The position numbers were made by a program, and so were the translations under genes. This document shows, piece by piece, positions 52,019 through 62,700 of a stretch of DNA of 64,000 bases; positions within the stretch are counted from its first letter, which is position 1; each line of letters begins with the position of its first letter. The stretch covers positions 150,387 to 214,386 of the forward strand of contig NZ_MPDJ01000009.1 in assembly GCF_001881565.1 (NCBI RefSeq), given 5' to 3'. The notes beneath the pieces are model-generated. The model did not search any database. It saw nothing but the letters and a program-made list of their open reading frames with translations, and had not been told where the DNA came from. This DNA comes from Eisenbergiella tayi (GTDB lineage Bacteria > Bacillota > Clostridia > Lachnospirales > Lachnospiraceae).

Positions 52019-54064
52019 TTATTGTTGGGGGAGGCGGATTACGGCTGCTGCGTGGGCTTGCAGTGTGAGGGAGCCGTTTAGGGGGGTGTCTGTGAGGAGG
52101 TCTGTGCCGTATATGTTTTCTATTTGAGCGGGGGTGGGGGCGTAGTTCAGGTAAAAGGAGTAGTTTCCTTCTTCGCCGGTTCTTGTGTGGTATTCTACGC
52201 CCTCGGGGAGGTTTTTGAGGGTGATTCCTGCGTCGGTGAGCATTTGGGTGAAGAGGGGGCGCATTTGGACGGGGGCGGTTCTGGCGGCTATGTAGTAGGC
52301 TTTGCCTTTTCCGTATTGTTTGCGGGTTACGGCGGGGGTTCCCTGGTAGAAGTCGGAGGTATAGGCGGCGAGGATTTCGGCATCGCGGACGCGGAGGATT
52401 TCGGCGTAATCTTTTACCTGCCATTCCATGGAGGCGTACTCCGGGGTGAAGCGGATTTTGTTGCTGTCAGAGGGGTATAGGGTGTCTATTTCTTCGCTGA
52501 TAATTCCGAAGAGGTCGGAAAGGCCGTCTCCGGGGAAGCCTCCCAGGTAGCAGAGTTGGTCTTTGTCCACGTAGCCGGTGAAGTATGTGGCGACAAGCTG
52601 GCCGCCTCGTTGTACAAAGGCTTTGAGGCAGGAAGCGGTTTGGGGCTGCAGGAGGTAGAGCATGGGGGCAATGAGGAGATCGTAGTCGGTAAAGTCGGCA
52701 TCGGAGGGGAGGATGTCCATTTCCACTCCCAGCTTCAGGAATTCTTTCCAGATTGCCATGCAGGTTTCTTCATAGGCTTTGGTTTGCTGGCTCAGGGCTT
52801 TTGCATCCTGGATGGCCCAGCGGTTGTCCCAGTCAAAGAGTAGGGCTGTCCTGGCTTTTACGCGGGTGCCTGCTGCAGGGGCTATTTTTTTCAGGAGTTC
52901 TCCGACCTGGGCGGTCTCACGGAATATGCGGGTGTCGTCCGTACCGAGGTGGTCCACCACCGCTCCGTGGTATTGTTCAAAGGAGCCGCGGCCTTTGCGC
53001 CATTGGAAGTATTGGACGGTGTCGGAGCCGCAGGCTGCGGCCTGCAGGCAGGCCAGTTTGTGGATTCCGGGGCGTTTGACTTTGTTGCAGGGATGCCAGT
53101 TCACCAGGCCGGGGGCGCTTTCCATCAGCATGAAGGGTTTATCTTTTTTCATGGAGCGCATGATTGTATGGTGGAAGGCGTTGTCTGCCATGGTGTCAAA
53201 CAGGGTTTCTTCGTCGTTGTGGAATTTAGGGTAGCTGTCCCAGGAGATGATATCCAGTTCTTTTGCCATTTTGCGGTAATCAAGGCCGTTATATAGTGTC
53301 ATGAAGTTGGTGGTTACGGGGATGTCGGGGGTAATTTCCTTCAGTACGCGGATTTCTGACTTCAGGAAATCGGTCATGTTCCAGGTGGTGAAACGTTTCC
53401 ATTCCAGGTTCAGGCCCATGATGCTGCCCTCTCCGTCCGCAAAGGGAGGTTCTATCTGGTCAAAGCTGTCGTAGCGGTGGCTCCAGAAGGCAGTCCACCA
53501 GGCGTGGTTCAGTTTTTCAATATCGTGGTCAAAGGTGTCGTCCAGGTATTGACGGAATCTCTGTACGCACAGGGGGCAGTAGCATTCTCCGCCGAGTTCG
53601 TTGGATATGTGGTATAAAAGGAGGCCGGGATGGGATCCAAAGCGTTCTGCGAGTCTGCGGTCAATTTCCGCTGTTTTGCGGCGGAAGGCCGGTGAGCTCA
53701 TGCAGTGGTTGTGCCTTAGGCCGTGGTGGTTGCGCACGCCCTGGCGGTTCACCCGCATGACCTCGGGATATGCGGCGTCAAGCCAGGCGGGGCGGGCTCC
53801 GGATGGGGTGGCGAGAATGGTGTAGATTCCGTTCTCGTACAGGTCATCCATGATATGCTGCAGCCAGTCGAAGTGGTATTCTCCCTCTTTCGGTTCGTAG
53901 AAGGACCAGGAGAAGACGCCCAGGGTAGCGCAGTTAATACCGGCTTTTTTCATCATTCTTATGTCTTCCTTCAGAATGTCCGGCCGATCCAGCCATTGTT
54001 CCGGGTTGTAGTCTCCTCCGTGGATAAATCCTCCGGCCTTGGGGAAAAGAATTGTTTTTTCCAT
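52019..54064 (-). CDS. GH42 beta-galactosidase (first copy)
   Basis: A 681-aa GH42 enzyme. The TIM barrel has GGDYNPEQW at the start, the acid/base Glu in YHISNELGG near residue 155 and the nucleophile Glu in FMLMESAPGL near residue 315. The Zn-cysteine cluster CYCPLC follows the acid/base. The trimer-forming domain and C-terminal beta domain come after. No signal peptide, so it acts in the cytoplasm on galactosides or galacto-oligosaccharides. It is the last gene of the operon, 15 bp after the other GH42. Its codons favour CTC, CCC and CAA, unlike neighbours, which suggests separate origin. Confidence 0.93.
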   Translation of the reverse strand: MEKTILFPKAGGFIHGGDYNPEQWLDRPDILKEDIRMMKKAGINCATLGVFSWSFYEPKEGEYHFDWLQHIMDDLYENGIYTILATPSGARPAWLDAAYPEVMRVNRQGVRNHHGLRHNHCMSSPAFRRKTAEIDRRLAERFGSHPGLLLYHISNELGGECYCPLCVQRFRQYLDDTFDHDIEKLNHAWWTAFWSHRYDSFDQIEPPFADGEGSIMGLNLEWKRFTTWNMTDFLKSEIRVLKEITPDIPVTTNFMTLYNGLDYRKMAKELDIISWDSYPKFHNDEETLFDTMADNAFHHTIMRSMKKDKPFMLMESAPGLVNWHPCNKVKRPGIHKLACLQAAACGSDTVQYFQWRKGRGSFEQYHGAVVDHLGTDDTRIFRETAQVGELLKKIAPAAGTRVKARTALLFDWDNRWAIQDAKALSQQTKAYEETCMAIWKEFLKLGVEMDILPSDADFTDYDLLIAPMLYLLQPQTASCLKAFVQRGGQLVATYFTGYVDKDQLCYLGGFPGDGLSDLFGIISEEIDTLYPSDSNKIRFTPEYASMEWQVKDYAEILRVRDAEILAAYTSDFYQGTPAVTRKQYGKGKAYYIAARTAPVQMRPLFTQMLTDAGITLKNLPEGVEYHTRTGEEGNYSFYLNYAPTPAQIENIYGTDLLTDTPLNGSLTLQAHAAAVIRLPQQ

Positions 54065-54079
54065 ATGTTCTGCCTTTCT

Positions 54080-56107
54080 TTATGCGTTGTTTTCTGTTTC
54101 GATCTTAGCCGTCAGCACGTCGCCGGGGGCTATGATGATGCGGCCCGTAAGCGGCTTTTTGTCGGTAAGGCCGGTCAGCTTTTGGGGGCCGAAATCAACC
54201 CAGGCTTCTGTTTTATTATGGTTTATGGCAAAGATTGTCTTTGCCTTATCGGATACGCGCAGGCACAGCTCCACACCTTCGGATGAGGGGTATAAGGGCT
54301 GAAGGCCGCATTCGTTGCAGATATGGCTGACCAGTTCCTCCAGGAACCGCTGTTCGGGCTGGGTACCGATATAATAGGCGCGGCCTTTTCCGAAAAAGTT
54401 TCTGGTGACGCAGGGAGTGTCCGCATAAAAGTCATCCTTATAGGACGCGAGAATCTCAGCGCCGCCCTCGGGATGTATGATGTCGCACAGGAAGCCGCAG
54501 TCATATTCATTTTCGGACAGCTGGAGGTTATCGGTTAAGCGCATCCGGTTCTTTTCATAGGGGCGCAGGGCATCGGTTTCTTCCACCCAGATGCCGAGCA
54601 TTTCCTTTAATTTTCCGGGATAGGCTCCGAATACACAGCGGTCGTTATCATCCGCCAGGCCGGACATCACTGTCGTGATCAGGGTGCCGCCTTTTTTTAC
54701 AAATTCCTGGAGGCGTTCCGCAACGTTTTCTTTTTCCATGTAAAGCATGGGGGCCAATATGAGATCATAGGAGGACAGGTCCGCGCCGTAGGGAAGGATA
54801 TCCACAGGTATGTTCTGCCGGTAGAGGGTTTCATAATACAGGGAAACCGTCTTTAAATAGTCCATGTCCTTACTGGGACCGCTTGCCAGTTCGAGGGCCC
54901 ACCAATTATTCCAGTCAAACAAGAGGCCTGCTCTGGCGGGGGTGCGTCCTTCGAGGAAGGTGTCTCCTATGGACTGCAGTTCTTTTCCCAGCAGGGAGCA
55001 TTCCCGGAATACCCTGGTGTCTTCTCTGCCGGAATGGCTGATAATGGCTCCGTGGAATTTTTCCTGTCCCGCAATGGACTGTCTCATCTGGAAAAACAGG
55101 CAGGTGTCCGCGCCGTGAGCCATGGCCTGGTAAGAAAGCCTGCGCACCTCGCCGGGTCGTTTGAGCAGGTTGTAAGGCTGCCAGTTCTGCTGGTTAGGTG
55201 ACTGTTCCGTGAGAACAAAGGAACGGCCGCCTTTCAGGCCTCTCATGATGTCATGCTTCATCGCCACAAAATACGGCGGATCATCCGGCCAGGGATAGTT
55301 ATCCCAGCCGACTATATCCAGATCCTTTGTCATGGTAAACTGATCCAGCTTCTTTATGTAGCCGGACATATTGGTCTGGATGGGGATTTCCGGATTGTAC
55401 CGTTTGAGCACTTCATATTCGTTCCGGAAGCATTCCGCTGTGGAGTCGGTGACAAAACGCATGTAGTCCAGCTGGATGGCCGGATTGAAGCGGTAGTCGT
55501 CGTTCAGCTCCGTGGGCGGGGTCACTTCTTCAAAGCTGGTGAGAATTCTTCCCCAGAAGGTGGTATGCCATCTTTTATTCAATTCCTCCACCGTGCCATA
55601 GCGTCTTCGCAGCCATACCCGGAATTTGGCCTGGCATGTGGGGCAATAGCAGTAGGTCCCGTATTCATTGGATACATGCCACATCGCCAGGGCCGGATGG
55701 TGAGCATAGCGCTTTGCCATTTCATCCGCAATCGCCGCGGCCCGCTCCCGGTATTTCAGGCTGTTGACGCAGAAAAACACTCTCATGCCGTGGGTGCGTT
55801 TCCTGCCTGCGATGTCCACAGGCAGCACCTCCGGATATCTGGTTGACAGCCATGCCGGCTGGGCTGTGGTAGGAGTCGCCAGGCATACGTGAATGCCTGC
55901 CTCCCAGATTTTATCGATGATGCGATCCAGCCATTCAAAATCATATACTCCTTCGTCCGGTTCCAGCTTCGCCCATGAAAAAACAGGAAGGGTCAGCAGG
56001 TTTATGCCCGCCTTTTTAAAAAGCCGCATATCCTCTTCGATTGTCCTGTCATCCCATTGGTCGGGATTATAATCTCCGCCGTAATAGATTCGATCCGCTT
56101 TTTTCAT
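54080..56107 (-). CDS. GH42 beta-galactosidase (second copy)
   Basis: A 675-aa GH42 enzyme with GGDYNPDQW at the start, the acid/base Glu in WHVSNEYGTYCYCPTC near residue 150 and the nucleophile Glu in FVLTEQSPN near residue 305. It is a paralogue of the gene at 52019 with only moderate similarity, so specificities may differ (for example beta-1,4- and beta-1,6-linked galactose). It starts 2 bp after the stop of the GH106-like gene. A cytoplasmic role on imported galacto-oligosaccharides is inferred. Confidence 0.93.
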   Translation of the reverse strand: MKKADRIYYGGDYNPDQWDDRTIEEDMRLFKKAGINLLTLPVFSWAKLEPDEGVYDFEWLDRIIDKIWEAGIHVCLATPTTAQPAWLSTRYPEVLPVDIAGRKRTHGMRVFFCVNSLKYRERAAAIADEMAKRYAHHPALAMWHVSNEYGTYCYCPTCQAKFRVWLRRRYGTVEELNKRWHTTFWGRILTSFEEVTPPTELNDDYRFNPAIQLDYMRFVTDSTAECFRNEYEVLKRYNPEIPIQTNMSGYIKKLDQFTMTKDLDIVGWDNYPWPDDPPYFVAMKHDIMRGLKGGRSFVLTEQSPNQQNWQPYNLLKRPGEVRRLSYQAMAHGADTCLFFQMRQSIAGQEKFHGAIISHSGREDTRVFRECSLLGKELQSIGDTFLEGRTPARAGLLFDWNNWWALELASGPSKDMDYLKTVSLYYETLYRQNIPVDILPYGADLSSYDLILAPMLYMEKENVAERLQEFVKKGGTLITTVMSGLADDNDRCVFGAYPGKLKEMLGIWVEETDALRPYEKNRMRLTDNLQLSENEYDCGFLCDIIHPEGGAEILASYKDDFYADTPCVTRNFFGKGRAYYIGTQPEQRFLEELVSHICNECGLQPLYPSSEGVELCLRVSDKAKTIFAINHNKTEAWVDFGPQKLTGLTDKKPLTGRIIIAPGDVLTAKIETENNA

Positions 56108-56109
56108 CT

Positions 56110-58743
56110 TTATTTATTCCTCTCTTCTTTGTCTGCTTCCTGTCCTGTTTCATAGCACTCCACCACGGGAATTTCCGTGATGCCGGTGGCAGGGATCTGC
56201 AGATGGGTGGAGGCGCCGTCTTTCCGGCTCCATACCAGTGTGGTAAATACCTGCAGCTCCAGCCGGTTCTCTCCGTCCTTCAGAGCTGCGGTTATATCCG
56301 CCCGGGCGGGGAACCCGGCAAGGAGGCCCAAATCCGTATCATTAAGCTTTACCCTGACACAGTCTGACGCTTCCGGGATAAGAAGCTTATAGCACTTTCT
56401 GTCTTCTTTTTCCCCCTGGAACAGGCACTCATACCGGTATACACCGGTAAAGGATGGCCAATAGCCCGGCCCGTTAAGATTAGGAAGTTCTTCTCCTGCC
56501 CGCAGCAATCGTTCCCCGGTAAAATCCGTTTCCGGCCACTGCGCCCTGGAAAGCTTCCAGTCCACACACAAAGGCTGTGTTCCTGTGCATACAGGGAAGG
56601 GCTGTGTTGATTGTATATTCTTATCCAGCACCACGAAAACGGCTTCTCCCGGATCCAGGGACAGCGGGAATTCCTGCCCTTTGAGATAATAGCTTTCCGC
56701 CCTGTTTCTCCAGGGGTCATACACCGTCACACTGCCATAAGCCTTATCCCGTATGCTGACACGGGCTTTCACAGGCCTGGAAACACTTTCATTAAAATAC
56801 ATGGCTGTCAGGCCGTCAGGCCTGCGCAGAAGGAAGCTGCGCAGTGTCCGTTCTCCGTCTTTTACCGTAAGCTCCCTGTTTCCCAGCTTTTCTTCCCATT
56901 TTTCCACGGCTTCCCCGATTTCCGAAAGGCTGACTGTCTGCGCACTCTGATCCCAGCCCGGGGGAAGCGGCCTGCCTAGAGTGTCCGCTTCCGGCAGGGC
57001 GTCTATGACAAACACCTTCAGCCCTTTCCGGGCAGCGGATACCAGAAAACGGGCGGTTTCTCCATCCAGGTATCGGGAAAAGGGAAGGATCAGGCAGGGA
57101 TACTTCTCTTTTCCCAGTACCAGCTGTCCCTCCTCTATGGATGCCGTATTTTCCCGCAGCATATCTGCAGGCACCACATCATAATCCAGCTGCCGCTCCA
57201 TCAGCATCCGCCCCGGTTTGTGGAAAAACATGGCGTTCCCCGCGCTCCATTCCGACTCCGCATGGTAAAGGATGGCGGCGTCCGCCATATGGATGCCTTC
57301 GCTTAACAGATGGGCGCTCCGGTTCATATATTTCATAAGCGCAGCAAAACAGGCGAATCCGGGATTTCTTCCCCTGGCGTAAAAATGGGGAGGGCAGTCC
57401 CTGTCGTTCTCCTGCATGGAAAAGGCATGAGGCGTAAAGGTATTGATTCCTCTCACCAGCATGTGGTTTGTCAGCCATTTCATCAGGGAATTCCCTTCCG
57501 CCCAGCCATAGTTCCCGAAAATCTCACAAAGCGCCCTGCCTTTTTTATTCGCCTGGATATGGGCTGCGGAGCTTCCCAGCTTTGCCAGTCCGAAATGGAA
57601 AAATTCGCCGTCCCGATCTCCGGCAATCCATTGATGCACCGGTTCGGTAAATCCGGGAACAATCTGGTGATGCACCACATCGATGCCCGCCATATGCTGT
57701 CCTTCCATTTCCCGGAAATAATGGCCGATGCTGCAGGCCATCCGGGTGTGGGCATTATCATCCTCGATGATATGGCCGATATATTCCACGCCGTGCGCTT
57801 CACACCAGCTTCCCAGCTGTCCGGAAAAGCAGGTTCTCACCAGTCCGGTCATCTCATCCATATAGGTAACCCGTATTCCGGGCGTCTTTTCTCCCGATTC
57901 ATACCATAAAGCCGGCAGGTCAGCCAGGAAATCATCGCCCCATTTTTCCCGCAGAGCCGCTTCCAGCTGTCCGCTCCAGGGAAGCTTTCTGTCCTTCTGC
58001 CCCATCGTATTATCGAAGGGATAGCCGTTCACATTTCCCAGCTCCGGTTCGTCAGAGAAGAAACCGGCTATGGTATTTCCGAAATATTCCGGGTACCGGG
58101 CATAATGCTTTTCATGGACCTCGTCAATCAGGACTCTGACCGAATCGGAATCCAGCAGATTCATATAATCCTCTCTGCCGCCTCCCGTCTGCGTGGTATA
58201 AAGGACAAACAGGCGGTACGGTCCCGGAGGCAGATCGAAATAGACAAAACCGTTCTCATACCGGTCCGTCAGATCCATGATTCCATCCCCGCTGACGGCG
58301 AGTGTCTGCCCGTCCGGCTTCGGGACTGCCAGTATTCCCAGCAGTTTCCCGTCAGGCTGCAGAAAGTTTTCCACCAGCACCGCTCCGCTGCGGCAGGGAC
58401 CGCAGATATCCATATGGCGTTCCGCCAGATATACCTTTTTCTTCTCTGGGTTCCTGATAAATCCTCCGTTGGCATGGCCTGTAGGGAATTTATCATCATC
58501 CAGGATCCAGACCCGCATTCCTCTTTTTCTGGCTTCCGGAAGGATGAAATCCAGGTTCTCCCACCATCCCGGGCCGCAGAAATCCGGATGGGGACGGGAT
58601 TCCAGACAGATTTCCCGGATGCCGCATTCTTCGATTTTTACAAGCTCCTCCCGGATGGTTTCGTTATCCTCTCCCTTCATCCAGAGAAAAGGGAGTATAT
58701 GGCTGGGGGCTTCTCCCCGCAGCAATGCATCCAATCGTTCCAT
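56110..58743 (-). CDS. GH106-like glycoside hydrolase (alpha-L-rhamnosidase-like)
   Basis: An 877-aa enzyme of the large GH106-type group. The start (PFLWMKGEDNETIREELVKI, GIREICLESRPHPDFCGPGW) and LDDDKFPTGHANGG are typical. Later segments FFSDEPELGNV, GHIIEDDNAHTRMACSIGHY and FGNYGWAEGNSLMKW contain the conserved acidic active-site residues of this family. A galactose-binding-like jelly roll ends it. GH106 members are rhamnosidases; whether this one cleaves rhamnose is an inference. It lies in an operon with GH42, GH43-like and GH2 genes, with gaps of 2-6 bp, and has no signal peptide. Confidence 0.7.
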   Translation of the reverse strand: MERLDALLRGEAPSHILPFLWMKGEDNETIREELVKIEECGIREICLESRPHPDFCGPGWWENLDFILPEARKRGMRVWILDDDKFPTGHANGGFIRNPEKKKVYLAERHMDICGPCRSGAVLVENFLQPDGKLLGILAVPKPDGQTLAVSGDGIMDLTDRYENGFVYFDLPPGPYRLFVLYTTQTGGGREDYMNLLDSDSVRVLIDEVHEKHYARYPEYFGNTIAGFFSDEPELGNVNGYPFDNTMGQKDRKLPWSGQLEAALREKWGDDFLADLPALWYESGEKTPGIRVTYMDEMTGLVRTCFSGQLGSWCEAHGVEYIGHIIEDDNAHTRMACSIGHYFREMEGQHMAGIDVVHHQIVPGFTEPVHQWIAGDRDGEFFHFGLAKLGSSAAHIQANKKGRALCEIFGNYGWAEGNSLMKWLTNHMLVRGINTFTPHAFSMQENDRDCPPHFYARGRNPGFACFAALMKYMNRSAHLLSEGIHMADAAILYHAESEWSAGNAMFFHKPGRMLMERQLDYDVVPADMLRENTASIEEGQLVLGKEKYPCLILPFSRYLDGETARFLVSAARKGLKVFVIDALPEADTLGRPLPPGWDQSAQTVSLSEIGEAVEKWEEKLGNRELTVKDGERTLRSFLLRRPDGLTAMYFNESVSRPVKARVSIRDKAYGSVTVYDPWRNRAESYYLKGQEFPLSLDPGEAVFVVLDKNIQSTQPFPVCTGTQPLCVDWKLSRAQWPETDFTGERLLRAGEELPNLNGPGYWPSFTGVYRYECLFQGEKEDRKCYKLLIPEASDCVRVKLNDTDLGLLAGFPARADITAALKDGENRLELQVFTTLVWSRKDGASTHLQIPATGITEIPVVECYETGQEADKEERNK

Positions 58744-58749
58744 ATGCTG

Positions 58750-59799
58750 TCATCCCTCCTTTTTCTCCCAGACCGGTTCGCTCGCAGCCACGCAGATGGT
58801 GCGGTATTCGCCGTAAGCCTGCGTGGGATCGCCTTCCGTCCAGGGACGTGTGGCACAATAAAAATGATACAGAACGCCCTCATAATACACCACCGAAGCC
58901 TTATGGGCATGGCCGCTGTCGATGCTGCCGGGTGCGCCATAGGGCAATATGGGCTCTCTCACCTTTTCCCAGCGGATCAGATCCGTTGAAAGAGCCAGCC
59001 CTTCCTGTGCATGGGTATGGCCGTCCTCATATATCTTCCCATAGCCAAAATAGTAATTTATCCAAAGGCTGCCGTCCTTTACAATACAGGGATCGGATAC
59101 AAACCTTTCATCCCAGGCCGTCCTGTCCACACGCAGTACCGGATTGTCTGTGCAGCGGGTCCAGTGAACCAAATCCTCGGAAAAGGCCATCCCTGTCTGC
59201 TCCGTCCACCGTTCTTCCTTATCTTTTGCATTATAAAACATATGCCAGGTTCCCTGATTTTCTATGATGCAGGCCTTATAAAGCCCCCCGGCTTCCCACT
59301 CTTCCCCGTCCTTCCAGGAGAAAACCGGTTTTTCGGGAAAATGCCAGTCCAGCAGTTCCTCATCCTCACACCAGGCCAGCCCGATTTCTGCCGGGCCGCT
59401 TTCATATCCGGTGCCGGGGTAGGAATGGTACACCAGCCAGTACCTGCCGTCCACCTTTCTCAGGCGGGGAACGCCCCACAGACTGTCACTTTCCTTAATC
59501 ATCCATGTGGCGGCGCCGCCGATACGATCCCATCGGCCGCTGTCCATATGCCGTTTCAGGATCACGCCTTTATGGGTCCAGTGAAGCAGATCCCGGCTCA
59601 CCGCCAGCGCGGACTGGTATCCTTTTCCGTCAAAGCCCGTATAAAGCATGTGAAACAGGCCATTATGCATGAACACAAAGGGAATATCCACCGCCATTTG
59701 GTCAAATGCCCCGTCCTCCCCTGAGCCATGCAGCACCGGCCGGGGGCAGCGGAAGAGTGTCAGATATTTCCGTATTCTCTCATCCGTTAACTCAATCAT
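58750..59799 (-). CDS. GH43/GH32-like five-bladed propeller glycosidase
   Basis: A 349-aa protein with the repeating pattern of a five-bladed beta-propeller: FHMLYTGFDGKG, LHWTHKG, YWLVYHSYPGTG, TWHMFYNAKDKEE, LVHWTRC and LWINYYFGYGK. Clan members GH43, GH32 and GH130 have this pattern, and the sequence alone does not separate them. The Asp in DQMAVDIPF and the Glu in SGPAEIGLAW are candidate catalytic acids. The start overlaps the GH2 stop by 8 bp. It is probably cytoplasmic and works on oligosaccharide side chains such as arabinofuranosides. Confidence 0.7.
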   Translation of the reverse strand: MIELTDERIRKYLTLFRCPRPVLHGSGEDGAFDQMAVDIPFVFMHNGLFHMLYTGFDGKGYQSALAVSRDLLHWTHKGVILKRHMDSGRWDRIGGAATWMIKESDSLWGVPRLRKVDGRYWLVYHSYPGTGYESGPAEIGLAWCEDEELLDWHFPEKPVFSWKDGEEWEAGGLYKACIIENQGTWHMFYNAKDKEERWTEQTGMAFSEDLVHWTRCTDNPVLRVDRTAWDERFVSDPCIVKDGSLWINYYFGYGKIYEDGHTHAQEGLALSTDLIRWEKVREPILPYGAPGSIDSGHAHKASVVYYEGVLYHFYCATRPWTEGDPTQAYGEYRTICVAASEPVWEKKEG

Positions 59800-62700
59800 T
59801 TATTTTCTCCTTAAAGTCCGGGAAAAGCTCTCCCTTTTTTATTACACGATCTACGGCTTCCTCCACGGAATTCCCTTTCCGATCCACGATTTTCATCCTC
59901 ACCGTTCCCCCGGTTCCTGCTTCCGGCAGAATCGGCGGTTTCCGGTAATTCCCCCAGGACAGGTGAGGGAAGGAAAATGCCTGGTTTATCATGAATTTCA
60001 CCGGTTCGGTCCGTTCGCCGGTGAGAACACGCAGGTAATCCAGGACAATATAACAGTCCGATGCATCCTCCGCTTTCTCACCGCATACCTCGATTCGGAT
60101 GGTATGCTCCTGATCCGGCAGGTCCGTTATGGAAAAAATCGGAATATGGTACTTTTTATCATAGCCCGCACAAGAACAGGAAAAGTCCACGCCTCCCGCA
60201 CGCTGGCTGCATTTATGTGCAATCCTCTTTCCGTCAATATAAACATCAGCCATTCCATAAGTGGTATCCTGCGGGCCGTACCAGACGATACCGGTTCCCG
60301 TAAAGGTGCACTCCGCCGCCGCTCCTTTTTCCCTGCTCCACATTTCCGTGCCGTTATAGCTCTCTTTTTTATCCTCCGCCGGATACCATGTGCCTGTATA
60401 ACGGATCCGCTCATCCCGATTCGTGATGATCCATTCCGGGGGATCCAATGGTTCCAGACGGATATGGATGCTGCCGTTTCCGTTTTTCCTGTTCCTGACG
60501 CAGCCCGTAATTCCTCTGCTTTCACCGGTTCTGCAGCCGCTCTGCGTTTCCTCACTCACCACGCCGATCGCCGCACTGTCCCCGCTGCCGTACAGCCAGG
60601 CCTCCGCCACATTTACCTTGGTACTCCTGAAATCATTGGTACCTTTATATTCTACATCATAGAAACCGTTGAGAATATCGTTTTTCATATCCTGGCTCCA
60701 GGGAATGTCAGGCTTTATCCCCCACACCGATCCTTTTGAAAACCGATGGGCCGTTCCCGTGTGTCTGGAAATATGTTCCTCCGGATACCACGCATAATCA
60801 TCATCCTGCCGTACCCCGGGACTCGTCCTCCAGGACAGGGTATCCATGGACGGATCCGCCAGGTAGGCGATTCCCAGTTCGTCCAGCCCGCCGCAGTCCA
60901 CACCTACCCTCAGTTTCAGCTGTTTGGGCAGCTTCTTAAATAACTGCAGGAGGGTATAAGACGTGATAAAGCTGCCGTCCGGTCTGACCTCTATACGCCA
61001 GGTCATTTCCAGGGTTTCCCGATAGCCTCCGTGAAGGAGGATAACGGCTCCCTCCGGTGTTTCCTCCACGGAACGGGAAAGCAGATACCATTCCCCCAGC
61101 TTCAGATAGGGCGCGTTCAGAATCGGGCCTCCTGTAAGAAGACGTTTTTTTCCTTCCTTTTCCGTATCCGCCCACAGTCCTGCAAGAAGTCCGGTGTCGT
61201 TACGAAAGGCCATGGTAAATCCTTTTCCCTTCAAAATGGTTTCCTGCTCCCGGCATTGGATTTCTATGCCGGTATTCACTCTGTTTGTACGATCCGCTGC
61301 CGGTTCCGAAAAAAGCTCTTCCTGTTCTTCTGCCGAATCCGGAAGAAGCCCTTCCTGCCGTTCTGCCGGAAGCATCCTTTCGTCCACCTGTATGCCGTCC
61401 GCATCCAGAAAAGCCATCCAGATCGGTTCATCCTCTGCCAGCCGTCCGTTATCCGGGCAGATAACCGCCTTCACCGCTTTTGCGGGGCCTGCGGGAGGAA
61501 GGAAACAGCCGCCCCGGCAATCCCCGCATTTCCATTCCAGCCGCACCGAGGATAGATTGGTATGGCAGAAACGGTTCTCCACTACCAGGACAAACCTGTT
61601 TTCTCTGGTATTTCTTACACAATGAAGAATTTTAACAGGAGAATACGCTTTGCGGGTCATGAAAAATTCAGGCTTTTTCCGCCTCCACACATCGATAATT
61701 CCCCATTCCAGCTGGGTATTTCCGCCGTCATAAATATCCGTTTCATCAATTCCGGCCCAGATGGCGCCTCCCAAAGCCCCTTCCGTATTCCAGATGTTAT
61801 CCCAGAACAGACGCAGCCCTTCGCCCCAGAAGCTCCGTACAAAAGGATCTCTTCTGAGTTCTTCTCTGTTATAGCAGGGAACATGGGCGTATTCATCATG
61901 AAGGACAGGCAGATCCCTGCCCGGGGCATGCCCCACACTCACGTTATCTCTTTTTTTCGCCAGATCCGTATCATACTCGGAATAATGGATGCTCCAGATA
62001 TCCGGCATCTCATGTTCTTCCCGGATCGTCATGGGATAGCTGAACTTTGTCAGCCGGGTGGGATCCTTCCTGTGCACATAACGGTTCAGCAGATCAAAAT
62101 TGGAACCGCCGAAGGATTCGTTGCAAAGAGACCAGATGATCACACTGGGATGGTTATAATCCCTGGCAAGCACTTCCGTAAAGTGGCTCAGATACCGTCC
62201 TGTCTGTTCCGGATCCCGCTGTGTATAAGGCAAGGTTCTCGCAATAAAGGCCAGGGCCAGCTCATCCTCCACATAGATCCCGTTTTCATCGCACAGCTCC
62301 AGGAAATACTCACTGGGCGGGTAATGGGAGGTGCGGATATAATTACAATTGGCTTCCTTAAACAGAGCCACATCCTGTTCGATCAGTTCTCTGGTGAGCG
62401 CTCTTCCTGCCCTGGGCGAGATCTCATGGCGGCAGGCCCCTCTTAGTTTCACTTCCCTGTGATTTACAAAAAGTCGGTTTCCTTTTTGGGTAAGCTTCCT
62501 GAGACCGGTTTTCCGTCTGATACATTCTATCTCTCTGCCCTCTTCCAAAAGGGTCATTTCCAGAGTATACATACGGGGATGCTCCGCGTCCCACAGCTGC
62601 GGTTCCGGTATGTCCAGATTTATCGTGTCATATCCGTCCCCGCGGGCCCGGAAAGATTCCGTCCGTGAAACGGCTTCATAGCCATCCGGGCTTTTCAGCA

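Noticed and set aside
51636..52424. 262-aa minus-strand frame rich in Arg and Pro
   Set aside because: It is a frame shadow of the C-rich GH42 gene and the palindromic element. Composition is that of a shifted frame and it has no ribosome-binding site.
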